Shown one piece after another: positions 1 to 8,682 of a stretch of DNA of 64,000 nucleotides. This DNA comes from Methylosinus sp. Sm6 (lineage in GTDB: Bacteria; Pseudomonadota; Alphaproteobacteria; Rhizobiales; Beijerinckiaceae). The translations under genes and the position numbers were made by a program. The notes beneath the pieces were generated by a model. It saw only the letters and a program-made list of their open reading frames with translations. It made no database searches and had not been told where the DNA came from. Every line of letters starts with the position of its first letter. Within the stretch, counting starts at the first letter, position 1. The stretch lies in NCBI RefSeq assembly GCF_019802345.1, contig NZ_JAINDZ010000020.1, forward strand, positions 1 through 64,000, written 5' to 3'.

Positions 1-78
1 AAAACCCTCACCGACGAGCGCCTCGCGACCGCCCCGCGCTTCTCCGATCCCTGGAAAACCCCGACAGCCGCGAAATAA
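1..78 (+). CDS. C-terminal end of a protein that begins before the window
   Basis: An open frame runs from the first base to a TAA at 76-78 and encodes 25 residues ending in ...SDPWKTPTAAK. Only the tail is visible, so the product cannot be identified. The acidic and aromatic ending would suit a small stress-related or PRC-barrel-like protein, but that is a guess. Confidence 0.4.
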   Translation, partial: KTLTDERLATAPRFSDPWKTPTAAK

Positions 79-226
79 GGAGCAGGGCGGCCGAGACAGC
101 AAGGCCCCGCTCGAGCTGAGCCACATCGATGATGTCGCTCCGGCGGAACAACAGAGGGCGGCATGATGGGCTCGCCGCGAGGGCCAGGCCGACCAGCGCG
201 CATCGATAGGCGCGCTCGGCGCGCTC

Positions 227-1525
227 TCATTGCGTTTCCTGCGCGCATGCCGCATCGATGATGGACGCCGCCGCGTCGATTTCGCTTTCCTCGACCGTGA
301 GCCGGGGAAACAGGCCGAGGAACGACCCCATGGCGCGGGTGAGGAGCCCACGTTCGGCCAGCATTGCGCGCATCGGCTCCGCCTCTCCGGCGCATGCGAG
401 GCCCTGCATCAGGCCGATGCCGCCCAGCGCCGTGAATGCGCCGCGGCGCTTATAGAACAAGGCTGTGAGCTGGTCTTCGAGACGCCAACCTCGATTCTGC
501 ACGCGCTCCAGAAAGCCCGGAGCCGCCAGCGCATCCATGAGGGCGTGCCCGGTCACGAGCGCCGCCCGATCGACGGGGAGCGGGCGCTCCGGCGCCGCGC
601 GCGCCAATTTTTGCGTGACGACCAGCGCGGCCAGCGGCGGCGCGTTTTTCTGCCGATGAACGGCGACCATCGCGTCCGGGGGCACGCCCGTCCATTCATG
701 CGCCCATAGCATGCCCGTGCGACCGAAGCCGCAAGCGCTTTCGTCGAATGCGAGGACGAGTCCATATTCGTCCGCGGTCTCGCGCAGTCGGGCGAGCAGC
801 TCTCGCGGGACAATCTCGAAACCGGCTTTCGTCCTCACCGGAGCGATCAGAATTCCAGCGGTAGTCTTGTCGATTTCGGCGGCCAATGCGCCCGGATCGT
901 CGCTTTGGAGCGAAATGACGTCGCCATCGCCTTCCAAGCCAGGAGGCAAGCCTCCCGCTCCATGCGAAATTCCGGCGCAGACGATGAGCCGGCGCCGTTT
1001 TGGACGGCCGACGATCCGATGGCGCCGCCGCATCGTCTCGACCGCATAGCGCCAAGCCTCGGCCTCGGAATCGAATAAGAAAACGCGGTCGCCGAAAGAA
1101 ACGGGCGCGATTTTGGCGCAGAGCGCGTCGGAGAGCTCGGCCGCCTCCTGCGCCGCTTCCGATTCACTCGGATCGGAAACTGTTTGGAGCGAATGCGGAT
1201 CGATCGAAGGAGTCCGTTCTGGCGCGCGAAACGGCTCATCCATCAGCGGCGCCGATCCCGCGGAATTCTCAGGACAAACGAGCAGCGAACCTGAAAAGTC
1301 GATCGGACTCGCCGCCGCCGACCCGTCGCCGGCGGGCTCGATTTGGTCATTGGGCTCGCTGGCCGAATCTGATGATGCGCCTGACATGTTCTGCTGTTCG
1401 AGGGCGATACGGCGCGCTCGTGAAGCGTCGAGCGCGGCGCTTGGCGCCCTTTTGCGAGTTAAAAGCAAAAATCGAGCCATATGGGCGCGCGATTCGACGT
1501 CGGACGATTGCCGACGCCCGGGCAT
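227..1525 (-). CDS. degenerate class III aminotransferase homologue
   Basis: Residues about 145-430 resemble class III PLP-dependent aminotransferases such as acetylornithine aminotransferase: an EAEAW segment near 155, an SHG segment near 188 and FDESACGFGRTG near 260-271, which matches the usual DEVQ.GFGRTG block. The block that normally carries the PLP lysine (AKGLGGG) reads AVHRQKNAPP near 288-297, so the glycine-rich Schiff-base loop is rebuilt and only a displaced Lys remains. The first 130 residues are low-complexity, acidic and Ser/Ala-rich, and are not part of the family. The start is uncertain: ATG at 1480 or 1387 would remove part of this extension, and no candidate has a good ribosome binding site. 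It is probably not a normal aminotransferase and may be a decaying or repurposed paralogue. Confidence 0.6.
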   Translation of the reverse strand: MPGRRQSSDVESRAHMARFLLLTRKRAPSAALDASRARRIALEQQNMSGASSDSASEPNDQIEPAGDGSAAASPIDFSGSLLVCPENSAGSAPLMDEPFRAPERTPSIDPHSLQTVSDPSESEAAQEAAELSDALCAKIAPVSFGDRVFLFDSEAEAWRYAVETMRRRHRIVGRPKRRRLIVCAGISHGAGGLPPGLEGDGDVISLQSDDPGALAAEIDKTTAGILIAPVRTKAGFEIVPRELLARLRETADEYGLVLAFDESACGFGRTGMLWAHEWTGVPPDAMVAVHRQKNAPPLAALVVTQKLARAAPERPLPVDRAALVTGHALMDALAAPGFLERVQNRGWRLEDQLTALFYKRRGAFTALGGIGLMQGLACAGEAEPMRAMLAERGLLTRAMGSFLGLFPRLTVEESEIDAAASIIDAACAQETQ

Positions 1526-1618
1526 GTCTCGAGCAATCGCGCGAGGCGAAAAGCATGAGCTCCGTGTCGGCCCGGTGAGGCGAGCTTCCGCGCGCCTTCG
1601 CCGAATCGCGACTTTGGG

Positions 1619-1726
1619 CTAGAGCAGTTTCCGATCCCGAGTGGATCGAAAGCTGCTCCAGCTTTTTTTGATCTGGAGCGAATTCTGATCGATCGAACGA
1701 TTTCGTTTGATCGGAAAGCGCTCTAG
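1619..1726. repeat. CTAG-bounded palindromic repeat, copy 1
   Basis: A 108-bp element begins and ends in CTAG and consists of two palindromic halves. One half contains GATCGATCGAACG and its inverted partner, with the shared core GAATTCTGATCGATC. The other half is a diverged version of the TATCCGATC palindrome seen in other copies. It lies just upstream of mutL. Full copies also occur at 17678-17783, 55880-55984 and 63245-63350, with half copies at 6139, 7541 and 8638. Confidence 0.8.
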
Positions 1727-1738
1727 AAGTCCTCAATC

Positions 1739-3553
1739 ATGCGCATCCGCCGCCTCGATCCCATTCTCGTCGACCGCATCGCCGCCGGCGAGGTGATCGA
1801 GCGGCCGGCCTCCGCGGTCAAGGAACTCGTCGAAAATGCGCTCGACGCCGGCGCGACGCGCATCGATGTAGCGATCGAGGCGGGAGGGCGGCGGCTCATC
1901 CGCATCGTCGACGACGGCTCCGGCATGAGCCTCGAGGATCTGGCGCTCGCCGTCGAGCGTCACGCCACTTCGAAAATCCCCGACGGGGACCTCACCGCCA
2001 TCGCGACGCTCGGCTTTCGCGGCGAAGCGCTGCCCTCCATCGCCGCGGTCGCCGATCTTGCCATCGACACGCGCGCCCGCGGCGCCGAGGTCGGCGCGCA
2101 TATTCGCGTCGAGGCCGGCGAGCGGCGGGCGCTGCGCGCCGGCGACTGGCCGAAGGGCACGCGGGTGGAGGCGCGCAATCTGTTCGCGGCGACGCCGGCC
2201 AGGCTCAAATTCCTGAAGTCCGAGCGCGCCGAGACGGCGGCGGTGGCCGATGTGGTGAAGCGCCTCTCCATCGCCCATCCGGCCGTGCGCTTCGGCTTTG
2301 CCGCCGATATCGGCCAGAGCTTCGATCATCCCGCCTGCGGCGAGACGCGGGAGGGGCTGGCGCGCCGCCTCGCCCAGGCGCTCGGAGAGGATTTCGCCGC
2401 CAATGCGATCGCCCTCGACGCCGAGCGCGCCGGCGTGCGGCTCACCGGGCGCGCCGGGCTGCCGACCTTTCATCGCGCCAATGCGCAGATGCAATTCGTC
2501 TATGTCAACGGCCGGCCGGTGCGCGACAAGCTGTTCGCCGGCGCCGTGCGCGCGGCCTATCTCGATTTTCTGTCGCATGACCGCCATCCGGCGCTGGCCC
2601 TGTTCATCGACTGCGATCCTCGCATCGTCGATGTGAATGTCCATCCGGCCAAGGCGGAGGTGCGTTTCGCCGATCCCGGCCTCGTGCGCGGCCTCGTCGT
2701 CGGCGCGCTGAAGGAGGCGCTGGCCTGCGCGCTGCATCGCAGCGCCGACACGCCGGCGCGCGAAGCCCTGTCCCTGCTCGCGCGCGGCGGCGGCGCGCCG
2801 CAATGGCGCGGCGCGGCGCGGCCGCTCGACTGGGACCCGCGCCGCTCGCCCGCTGCCCCCACCGGCTTCGCCGAGGCGGCGCAGGAGGGCTTCGATCAAG
2901 CCCGTTTCGATGTGGGGCCGCCTTCGGCCGACGCCGGTCCCGCCGCGGCGCCCGCCGCCGGCGCCGACGCCGCGGCGCCGCTCGGCGCGGCGCGGGCGCA
3001 AATCCACGAGACCTATATCGTCGCCCAGACGCGCGACGGCCTCGTGATCGTCGATCAGCACGCCGCCCATGAGCGGCTCGTCTATGAGCGGCTGAAGGCC
3101 GAGCGCGCGGCGGCCGGCGTCGCCCGCCAGCTGCTGCTGGTCCCGCGCGTCGTCGAGCTCGATGCGGCGCCGCTCGACGCTCTGCTCGCGGCCCTGCCCG
3201 AGCTCGGCGAGCTCGGCCTCGTGCTGGAGCCCTTCGGCCCTGGCGCCGTGCTGGCGCGCGAGGTTCCGGCCGCGCTCGGCGACGCCGACGTCGAGCGGCT
3301 GATCGCCGATGTCGCCGATCTCCTCGCCGAGGAGGGGGACGCGCGCGGGTTGACGCGGCGGCTCGACGCCGTGCTGGCGCGCGCCGCCTGCCATCATTCG
3401 GTGCGCGCCGGGCGGCGGCTCGGCGCGCAGGAGATGAACGCGCTGCTGCGCGAGATGGAGCGCACGCCGGGCGCCGGCCAATGCAATCACGGCCGCCCGA
3501 CCTATGTGGAGCTCAAGCTCGCCGACATCGAAAAGCTGTTCGGGCGCGGCTGA
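1739..3553 (+). CDS. mutL: DNA mismatch repair protein MutL
   Basis: MutL couples mismatch recognition by MutS to strand removal. The N-terminal GHKL ATPase domain is clear: ELVENALDAGA near residue 28, DDGSGM near 60, HATSKI near 75 and GFRGEALPSI near 90. The C-terminal domain carries the metal-binding endonuclease motif DQHAAHERLVYE (the DQHA-x2-E-x4-E pattern) near 437, with the accessory ACHHSVRAG and CNHGRP motifs near the end. This is therefore the nicking type of MutL, as expected where MutH is absent. At 604 aa it has the usual length, with a Pro/Ala-rich linker near 330-400. ATG 1739 is the natural start, immediately before the conserved IRRLDP segment. The upstream repeat at 1619-1726 sits where the promoter would be. 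Confidence 0.97.
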   Translation: MRIRRLDPILVDRIAAGEVIERPASAVKELVENALDAGATRIDVAIEAGGRRLIRIVDDGSGMSLEDLALAVERHATSKIPDGDLTAIATLGFRGEALPSIAAVADLAIDTRARGAEVGAHIRVEAGERRALRAGDWPKGTRVEARNLFAATPARLKFLKSERAETAAVADVVKRLSIAHPAVRFGFAADIGQSFDHPACGETREGLARRLAQALGEDFAANAIALDAERAGVRLTGRAGLPTFHRANAQMQFVYVNGRPVRDKLFAGAVRAAYLDFLSHDRHPALALFIDCDPRIVDVNVHPAKAEVRFADPGLVRGLVVGALKEALACALHRSADTPAREALSLLARGGGAPQWRGAARPLDWDPRRSPAAPTGFAEAAQEGFDQARFDVGPPSADAGPAAAPAAGADAAAPLGAARAQIHETYIVAQTRDGLVIVDQHAAHERLVYERLKAERAAAGVARQLLLVPRVVELDAAPLDALLAALPELGELGLVLEPFGPGAVLAREVPAALGDADVERLIADVADLLAEEGDARGLTRRLDAVLARAACHHSVRAGRRLGAQEMNALLREMERTPGAGQCNHGRPTYVELKLADIEKLFGRG

Positions 3554-3708
3554 AGCAGGACCGCACGTGTTTACCGCAACGCAAAGCGCGGGAGCCGAGC
3601 TTTGATTTCGCGAGGGCGCCGTGGCATTGTCCAGGCGAGGGCGCGCCCCCATTTGATCCCGACTGCGAAAAAAAGTTCTCGCCCGAGCTTCGTCCGAAGG
3701 AACGCCAA

Positions 3709-4767
3709 GTGATCGAACAGGCGATGTATTTCGCGCTCGGGTTGCTCGCGGCCGGGCTGTTCACGCTGATGCTGCTGCCCGCCTTCTGGCGGCGCGCGAT
3801 GCGGCTGTCGCTGCGCCGGCTCGATCTGCTGACCCCGCTCTCGCTCGAGAAGATGGCGGCCGAGCGCGATCTGCTGCGCGCCGAATTCGCCGCGCGCTAC
3901 CGCCGCCTCGAGCAGAAGATGGAAGGGGTCGAGGCCGGCAAGGCGGCGGATATGCTGGCGATCGGGCAGGGCGTCGCGCGCATCGCCGAGCTCGACCGCA
4001 GGCTCGCCGAGGCGACCGCGCGCGGCAATTCGTTCGAGAAGAAATATGAGGAGACCAGGGGCTTCCTCGAGGAGCGCACGGCGCTGCTGCGCTCGACCGA
4101 ATCGGCTCTGAACGACATGACCGACCGCGTCGAGCAGCTCATCGGCAGCCTGCGCAATGTGGAGACCGACCGCGAGGAGCTCGGCCGGCTCACCCAATTG
4201 CACAGCACGCAGGTGGCGACGCATAAGTCGAGCATCGCCGGCCTGCATGTGCAGAACGCGGAAATGCGTCAGCGGCTCGACGCGCTGCAGGAGGAGCTGG
4301 CGCGGGCGCTCGCCGAGGCGCAGCGGCTCGGCGACGTCGATTGTGTGCTGGCGCAGACGACGCGCGAGCTCGACGTCGCCATCGTCGAAAAAACCGATCT
4401 GCAGCGCGATCTCAGCGAGACGGCCGCGCGGCTCGGCCTGCTGGAGCGCAGCTCCGCTGCGGAAATCGAGCGGCTGGAATCGGCGCTGCGCGTCGCCCGC
4501 GCCGAGGAGCGCGACCATGCCGACCGGCTGGAGGCCGCGCGCTCCGACAATGCGCTGCTGCAGGGGGCGGTGGACGTGCTGCGGCGCGAGCACGCGCATC
4601 TGCGCGAGGCCGTGACCGCCGGCCAGGACGCCGGAGAGGAGGGGCAGGGCGAGCGCGACGTGCTGGCCCTGCGCCAGGCGATCATCGACCTCGGCGCGAG
4701 AATGGCGGAAATGTCCGGCGCGCCGACGGCCAATTCCAACGAGGCCGCGCAATCGAAGCGCGCGTGA
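3709..4767 (+). CDS. membrane-anchored coiled-coil protein of unknown function
   Basis: A GTG at 3709, preceded by AAGGAA at 3697-3702, gives a 352-residue protein. One N-terminal membrane segment (about residues 6-24, AMYFALGLLAAGLFTLMLL) is followed by a basic stretch (RRAMRLSLRRL). The rest is almost all heptad-rich coiled coil with many Glu, Arg, Leu and Ala residues, which suggests an inner-membrane anchor with a long cytoplasmic or periplasmic rod. The frame stays open upstream into mutL, but that part looks noncoding. ATG at 3724 is an alternative start. I cannot assign a function. It is co-oriented with mutL 155 bp upstream. Confidence 0.75.
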   Translation: MIEQAMYFALGLLAAGLFTLMLLPAFWRRAMRLSLRRLDLLTPLSLEKMAAERDLLRAEFAARYRRLEQKMEGVEAGKAADMLAIGQGVARIAELDRRLAEATARGNSFEKKYEETRGFLEERTALLRSTESALNDMTDRVEQLIGSLRNVETDREELGRLTQLHSTQVATHKSSIAGLHVQNAEMRQRLDALQEELARALAEAQRLGDVDCVLAQTTRELDVAIVEKTDLQRDLSETAARLGLLERSSAAEIERLESALRVARAEERDHADRLEAARSDNALLQGAVDVLRREHAHLREAVTAGQDAGEEGQGERDVLALRQAIIDLGARMAEMSGAPTANSNEAAQSKRA

Positions 4768-4842
4768 CCGCTTGCGCCGTCGCTTGACGAGGACGTCCCC
4801 TTCTCTCGCTCGCGCCCGCATGCGGGAGAAGGAGCGCGCGCT

Positions 4843-5181
4843 TTACGACTTGTCGGCCGGCAGCTTGCCTTCGGGCGTCGCCTTGTCGATCGCCTTGGGC
4901 AGATATTCGGCGAGCTGCGCGGCGACCTTGTCCATCGGAACGCCGAATTTCGCTCCGAGCTCCTTCACGCGCTCCGAGCCGAGAGCCTGCTGCACCTGCT
5001 CGGCGGTGAGGGGCAGATTGGGCCCGGTCCCGATCCAGGACTTGACCTTCTCGCCATAGCCGCTCTTCTCGAAATCGGCGATGACATTCTGCAGCCCGCC
5101 GCGCTTCTCGACATAGCCGTTGATCAGAGTGGCGATCTCGACGCCGATCGCGCCGCCGATAATTCCGTCGAGCAGACCCAT
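4843..5181 (-). CDS. DUF937/YidB-like protein
   Basis: A 112-residue protein starts MGLLDGIIGGAIG, followed by a helical segment with LTAEQVQQALGSERVKELG and KVAAQLAEYLPKAID. This matches small YidB/DUF937 proteins of unknown function. ATG 5181 was chosen because GGAGGATCACA precedes it; the frame continues upstream to 5229 without such a signal. It is convergent with the coiled-coil gene and divergent from yebC. There is no signal peptide, and the glycine-rich N-terminal segment is typical of the family. Confidence 0.8.
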   Translation of the reverse strand: MGLLDGIIGGAIGVEIATLINGYVEKRGGLQNVIADFEKSGYGEKVKSWIGTGPNLPLTAEQVQQALGSERVKELGAKFGVPMDKVAAQLAEYLPKAIDKATPEGKLPADKS

Positions 5182-5384
5182 TGTGATCCTCCATCTCGTA
5201 GCGCCGCGGCCGGGATACGGCCGTGACACCGGCCTGACATAGGGCCGCCGCCGCCTCTGTCGACTTTCGCGGCGCGGCGCGACGCTGACGCCCGGCGGGA
5301 TTTATTTCCGCACGGCGGCGGCGTATATGACGCAGCGAAGCCCCGTCGGGGGCTTCGAAGGCGGGACTCTCAAGGGCCGGGACG

Positions 5385-6131
5385 ATGGCAGGGCATAGTC
5401 AGTTCAAGAATATCATGCACAAGAAGGGCAAGCAGGACGCGATCCGCTCCAAGCTCTTCTCCAAGCTGGCCCGCGAGATCACCGTCGCCGCCAAAATGGG
5501 CCTGCCCGATCCCAATATGAACGCGCGCCTGCGCGCCGCCGTGCTCGCCGCCCGCGCCGAGAACATGCCCAAGGACAATATCGAGCGCGCGATCAAGAAG
5601 GCCTCGGGCGCCGACGCCGAGAATTACGACGAGGTGCGCTATGAGGGCTACGCGCCGGGCGGCGTCGCCGTCATCATCGAGGCGCTGACCGACAATCGCA
5701 ACCGCACCGCCGGCGAGATCAGATCCTATTTCACCAAGGCCGGCGGCTCGCTCGCCGAGACCGGCGCAGTCTCCTTCATGTTCGATCGCGTCGGCCTCGT
5801 CGAGTTTCCGCGCAAGGCGGCTTCCGAGGACGCGATGATGGAGGCGGCGATCGAGGCCGGCGCCGAGGACGTCTCGGCGAACGAGGACAGCCACGAGATC
5901 ATCACCTCGATCGAGGGATTGCAGGACGTCGCCAAGGCGCTCGAGGCCAAGTTCGGCGAGCCGAAGAAGGCCGCGCTGGTGTGGCGGCCGCAGAACACCA
6001 TTGCCGTCGACGACGAGGCGGGCGAGAAGATCGTCAAGCTGATCGGCACGCTCGAGGATAATGACGACGTGCAGAATGTCTACGCCAATTTCGAGGTCTC
6101 GGACGCTCTGCTCGCGCGCCTCTCCGGCTGA
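5385..6131 (+). CDS. yebC: YebC/PmpR-family regulatory protein
   Basis: The start [18 protein letters not shown] is the family signature, and the 248 aa length is normal. Family members were long called transcriptional regulators; some act in translation, resolving ribosome stalling at polyproline. The conserved blocks [16 protein letters not shown] (near residue 60) and YEGYAPGG (near 85) are intact. The gene stands alone, with GGGCCGGGACG ahead of the start. A half copy of the palindromic repeat follows directly after the stop. Confidence 0.93.
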   Translation: MAGHSQFKNIMHKKGKQDAIRSKLFSKLAREITVAAKMGLPDPNMNARLRAAVLAARAENMPKDNIERAIKKASGADAENYDEVRYEGYAPGGVAVIIEALTDNRNRTAGEIRSYFTKAGGSLAETGAVSFMFDRVGLVEFPRKAASEDAMMEAAIEAGAEDVSANEDSHEIITSIEGLQDVAKALEAKFGEPKKAALVWRPQNTIAVDDEAGEKIVKLIGTLEDNDDVQNVYANFEVSDALLARLSG

Positions 6132-6138
6132 CGCCTGC

Positions 6139-6182
6139 GCTTTCCGATCGAACGAAATCGTTCGATCGATCAGAATTCGCTC
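6139..6182. repeat. half copy of the CTAG-family palindromic repeat
   Basis: GCTTTCCGATCGAACG and its inverted partner, followed by GATCAGAATTCGCTC, match one half of the 105-bp elements. It sits between yebC and the oxidoreductase gene and could form a hairpin in either transcript. Confidence 0.75.
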
Positions 6183-6212
6183 CAAATCAAAAAGGCCGGT
6201 TGGGAGACGATC

Positions 6213-7184
6213 ATGGCGAAGGCTGTTCGCGTGCGGGAGCTCGGCGGGCCCGAGGCGCTGCGTCTCGAGGATGTCGAGCCGCCGCCGCCGGGGCCCGGCG
6301 AGGCGCAAATCGTGCAGCGCGCCATCGGCGTCAATTTCATCGACATCTATTATCGCGCCGGCGCCTATCCGACGGCCTTGCCCTTCACGCCGGGCCATGA
6401 GGGCGCGGGCGATGTGATCGCGCTCGGCGAAGGGGTCGTGGATTTCGAGATCGGCGATCGTGTCGCCTATGTGGGCCCGCTCGGCGGCTATGCCGAAATC
6501 CGCAATGTTCCCGCCGCCTCGCTGGTCAAGCTGCCGAAGTCGTTTTCCTATGAGACCGGCGCGACGATGATGCTGAAGGGCCTCACCGCGCAATATCTGC
6601 TGCGGCGGACGCATAGGGTGAAGAAGGGCGACCGGCTGCTGGTGCATGCCGGCGCCGGCGGCATGGGCCAGCTGCTGTGCCGATGGGGCAGGGCGCTCGG
6701 CGCCCATGTGATCGCCACCGTCGGCGATGAGGACAAGGCGCAGATCGCCCGCGCCGCCGGCGCCGAGCACGCGATCCTGTATCGCAGCGAGGATTTCGTC
6801 GCGGCGGTGCGCGAGCTCACCAAGGGCAAGCTCTGCGACGTCATCTATGATGGCGTCGGCCGCGCCACTTTTCCGGCTTCCCTCGACTGCCTGCGGCCCT
6901 TCGGCCTGTTTGTCAGCTATGGCTCGGCTTCGGGGAAGATCGACGCCTTCGATCTCGCCCTCCTGTCGCAGAAGGGCTCGCTGTTCGCGACGCGGCCGTC
7001 GCTGTTCACCCATATCGCCCGCCGCGCCGATCTCGAGGAGATGACCAAGGACGTGGTGCGGGCGGTGAAAAAGGGCGATCTCGTCTTCGAGCGCCCGACG
7101 CTCTATCGGCTGGCCGACGCCGCGCGCGCCCATGCCGATCTCGAGGCGCGGCGCACGACCGGCGCGCTGGTCCTCATTCCGTGA
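6213..7184 (+). CDS. NADPH:quinone oxidoreductase (zeta-crystallin type MDR)
   Basis: A 323-residue zinc-independent medium-chain dehydrogenase/reductase. The N-terminal GroES-like domain contains IGVNFIDIYYRAGAYP (near residue 37) and PGHEGAGDV. The Rossmann nucleotide-binding motif HAGAGGMGQLLCRWGRALG is near 150. The zinc ligands of alcohol dehydrogenases are absent. Family members reduce quinones one electron at a time with NADPH, though the true substrate is often unknown. The length fits the family. It appears monocistronic, with the repeat half copy upstream and the noncoding RNA candidate downstream. Confidence 0.88.
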   Translation: MAKAVRVRELGGPEALRLEDVEPPPPGPGEAQIVQRAIGVNFIDIYYRAGAYPTALPFTPGHEGAGDVIALGEGVVDFEIGDRVAYVGPLGGYAEIRNVPAASLVKLPKSFSYETGATMMLKGLTAQYLLRRTHRVKKGDRLLVHAGAGGMGQLLCRWGRALGAHVIATVGDEDKAQIARAAGAEHAILYRSEDFVAAVRELTKGKLCDVIYDGVGRATFPASLDCLRPFGLFVSYGSASGKIDAFDLALLSQKGSLFATRPSLFTHIARRADLEEMTKDVVRAVKKGDLVFERPTLYRLADAARAHADLEARRTTGALVLIP

Positions 7185-7229
7185 CCGAAAAAGGCTCGCT
7201 CCGCCCCCCTGACGCAAAAACCTCGCGAC

Positions 7230-7518
7230 CGTGATATTTCTGTCACAGTGACGCGGCGGGACGCCGGCCGCCGCGCCGATGGAATCTAGCGCGTTGAATT
7301 GGCGGCGGCTGCCGATTCCGTCAGGCTCGCGGCGGAGCGTGGCCGCCGCCGCATGGGCTGCGTCGGCGCCTGCGCGCTGGACAAATGCGACCAAATATGC
7401 CGCGCGCCGCCGGGAGGAATCGGCTAGGTTTCATAGTTGTCCCGGCTTCGAGGTTCCTCCCACCTCACGATGGGCCCGGACCGCCTTCCAAAACCCGGCG
7501 ATGAGCCGGGTTTTTTTT
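7230..7518 (+). ncRNA. candidate structured noncoding RNA ending in an intrinsic terminator (possibly 6S-like)
   Basis: Nearly 490 bp separate the oxidoreductase from rsfS, and no frame here looks coding. The stretch contains GC-rich complementary segments, such as GGGAGGAA near 7410 pairing with TTCCTCCC near 7454, and ends in a strong terminator at 7492-7518. The segment around 7440-7485 (CTTCGAGGTTCCTCCCACC) reminded me of the 3' half of alphaproteobacterial 6S RNA. I cannot confirm this, and the 5' end is a guess. Confidence 0.35.
7492..7518 (+). terminator. intrinsic terminator
   Basis: AACCCGGC (7492-7499), a five-base loop and GCCGGGTT (7505-7512) form an eight-base-pair stem followed by an uninterrupted run of T to 7518. 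It ends the candidate noncoding RNA, or the oxidoreductase transcript. Confidence 0.85.
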
Positions 7519-7540
7519 CGCATTGCGTCAGAACTCTTTA

Positions 7541-7572
7541 CGCTCGAACGGAATTGTTCGAGCGATCAGAGC
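7541..7572. repeat. diverged half copy of the palindromic repeat
   Basis: CGCTCGAACGGAATTGTTCG followed by AGCGATCAGAGC keeps the inverted-repeat core of the CTAG repeat family. It lies between the terminator and rsfS. Confidence 0.6.
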
Positions 7573-7675
7573 ATAGACGTGAGCTTGACTGTTCATATAT
7601 CTGGTTGCAATCGCGCTGAAATCGGCTCATCTTGTGTGTGCGGCGCCAGCGCCGTGAAAACATGAGGGTCGCAAG

Positions 7676-8089
7676 CTGACGACAAGTGTTCTCGAAGGGA
7701 CGGCTCGCGCGCCGTCCCGGCCGGCCGCCGGGCCGATCGGCCCGCTCGCCGGCTCCATCGCGCCGAATATCCTGTCGAGCCTGGAAGACGCCAAGGCCGA
7801 GGATGTCATTTCCATCGATCTGCGCGGAAAGACGACCATCGCCGATGACATGATCATCGCGAGCGGCCGCTCGACCGTGCATGTCGGCGCCATCGCCGAC
7901 AAGGTGCTCAAAGCCTGCAAGGAGGCCGGACTCGTCGCGCCGCGCGTCGAGGGGCTGCCACAGTGCGATTGGGTGCTGATCGACGCGGGCGACGTCATCG
8001 TCCACGTCTTCCGTCCGGAAGTGCGCCAGTTCTACAATCTCGAGAAGATGTGGGGCGGGGCGCGCCCGACGGAGCTGCGCGTGGTCTGA
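7676..8089 (+). CDS. rsfS: ribosomal silencing factor RsfS, probable CTG start
   Basis: RsfS binds ribosomal protein uL14 and blocks subunit joining in starved cells. The conserved core is visible as SSLEDAKAEDV, the IASGRSTVHVGAIAD block, CDWVLIDAGDVIVHVF and the ending VRQFYNLEKMWG. The family core extends well upstream of the only in-frame ATG (7850), which would cut off the first strands. Reading back, the frame is open to a TGA at 7655-7657 and holds no ATG, GTG or TTG. A CTG at 7676 is preceded by GAGGG at 7664-7668, seven bases away, and gives LTTSVLEGTARAPS... (137 aa). I take this as the start. A nearby ATG at 7662 is out of frame and meets a stop after five codons. rlmH follows, as usual for this pair. 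Confidence 0.85.
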   Translation: MTTSVLEGTARAPSRPAAGPIGPLAGSIAPNILSSLEDAKAEDVISIDLRGKTTIADDMIIASGRSTVHVGAIADKVLKACKEAGLVAPRVEGLPQCDWVLIDAGDVIVHVFRPEVRQFYNLEKMWGGARPTELRVV

Positions 8090-8151
8090 CGCGCAGCGCG
8101 CGGCTCGAAGAGCAAGGGCGTCATTCGCGCCGCGAGTGACCACGAGGGCCG

Positions 8152-8631
8152 ATGCGTCTCGGATTGCTGTGTGTCGGGCGGCTGAAAGCCGGCCCGGAGC
8201 GTGAGTTGTTTGCGCGCTATGCGGCGCGCGTCGCCGCCATGCGCAATCTCGGCTTCGCCGGGCTCGATCTGCAGGAAATCGATGAGAGCAGAGCGCGCAG
8301 CCCCGCCGAGCGCATGGCGCAGGAGGGCGCGGGACTGCTCGCCGCTCTGCCGGCGGCGGCGGGGCTCATCGTGTTCGACGAGCGCGGCCGCGCCGCGTCC
8401 AGCGCCGATTTCGCCCGGCTGCTGGAAAGCGAGCGCGACAGGGGCGTCAAGGCGCTCGCCTTCGCCATCGGCGGCGCCGAAGGCCTGGCGCCCACCGTGC
8501 GGGAGCGGGCGCAGGCGATATTCTCGTTCGGCGCGATGACATTGCCGCATCAGCTCGTGCGCATTCTCGCCGCCGAGCAGATCTATCGCGCGATGACGAT
8601 CCTCTCCGGCCATCCCTATCATCGCGGTTGA
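8152..8631 (+). CDS. rlmH: 23S rRNA pseudouridine-1915 N3-methyltransferase RlmH
   Basis: RlmH is the SPOUT-class enzyme that methylates pseudouridine 1915 of helix 69. It has 159 residues, the family length. The SAM-binding knot is seen in FAIGGAEGL (near 103), and the C-terminal signature LPHQLVRILAAEQIYRAMTI leads to the family ending HPYHRG. It lies 62 bp downstream of rsfS in the same direction, the common rsfS-rlmH pairing. Confidence 0.95.
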   Translation: MRLGLLCVGRLKAGPERELFARYAARVAAMRNLGFAGLDLQEIDESRARSPAERMAQEGAGLLAALPAAAGLIVFDERGRAASSADFARLLESERDRGVKALAFAIGGAEGLAPTVRERAQAIFSFGAMTLPHQLVRILAAEQIYRAMTILSGHPYHRG

Positions 8632-8637
8632 TCGAAG

Positions 8638-8682
8638 CGCGTTCCGCTCGAACGGACTCGTTCGAACGATCGGAATTCGCTC
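8638..8682. repeat. diverged half copy of the palindromic repeat
   Basis: GCGCGTTCCGCTCGAACGGA with its inverted partner and GATCGGAATTCGCTCC lie just after the rlmH stop. This is the only recognisable structure in the 355-bp interval 8632-8986; the rest shows no gene I would defend. Confidence 0.65.

Noticed and set aside
5370-7394. Minus-strand 674-codon frame over yebC and the oxidoreductase
   Set aside because: Shadow of two well-supported plus-strand genes; no domain recognised.
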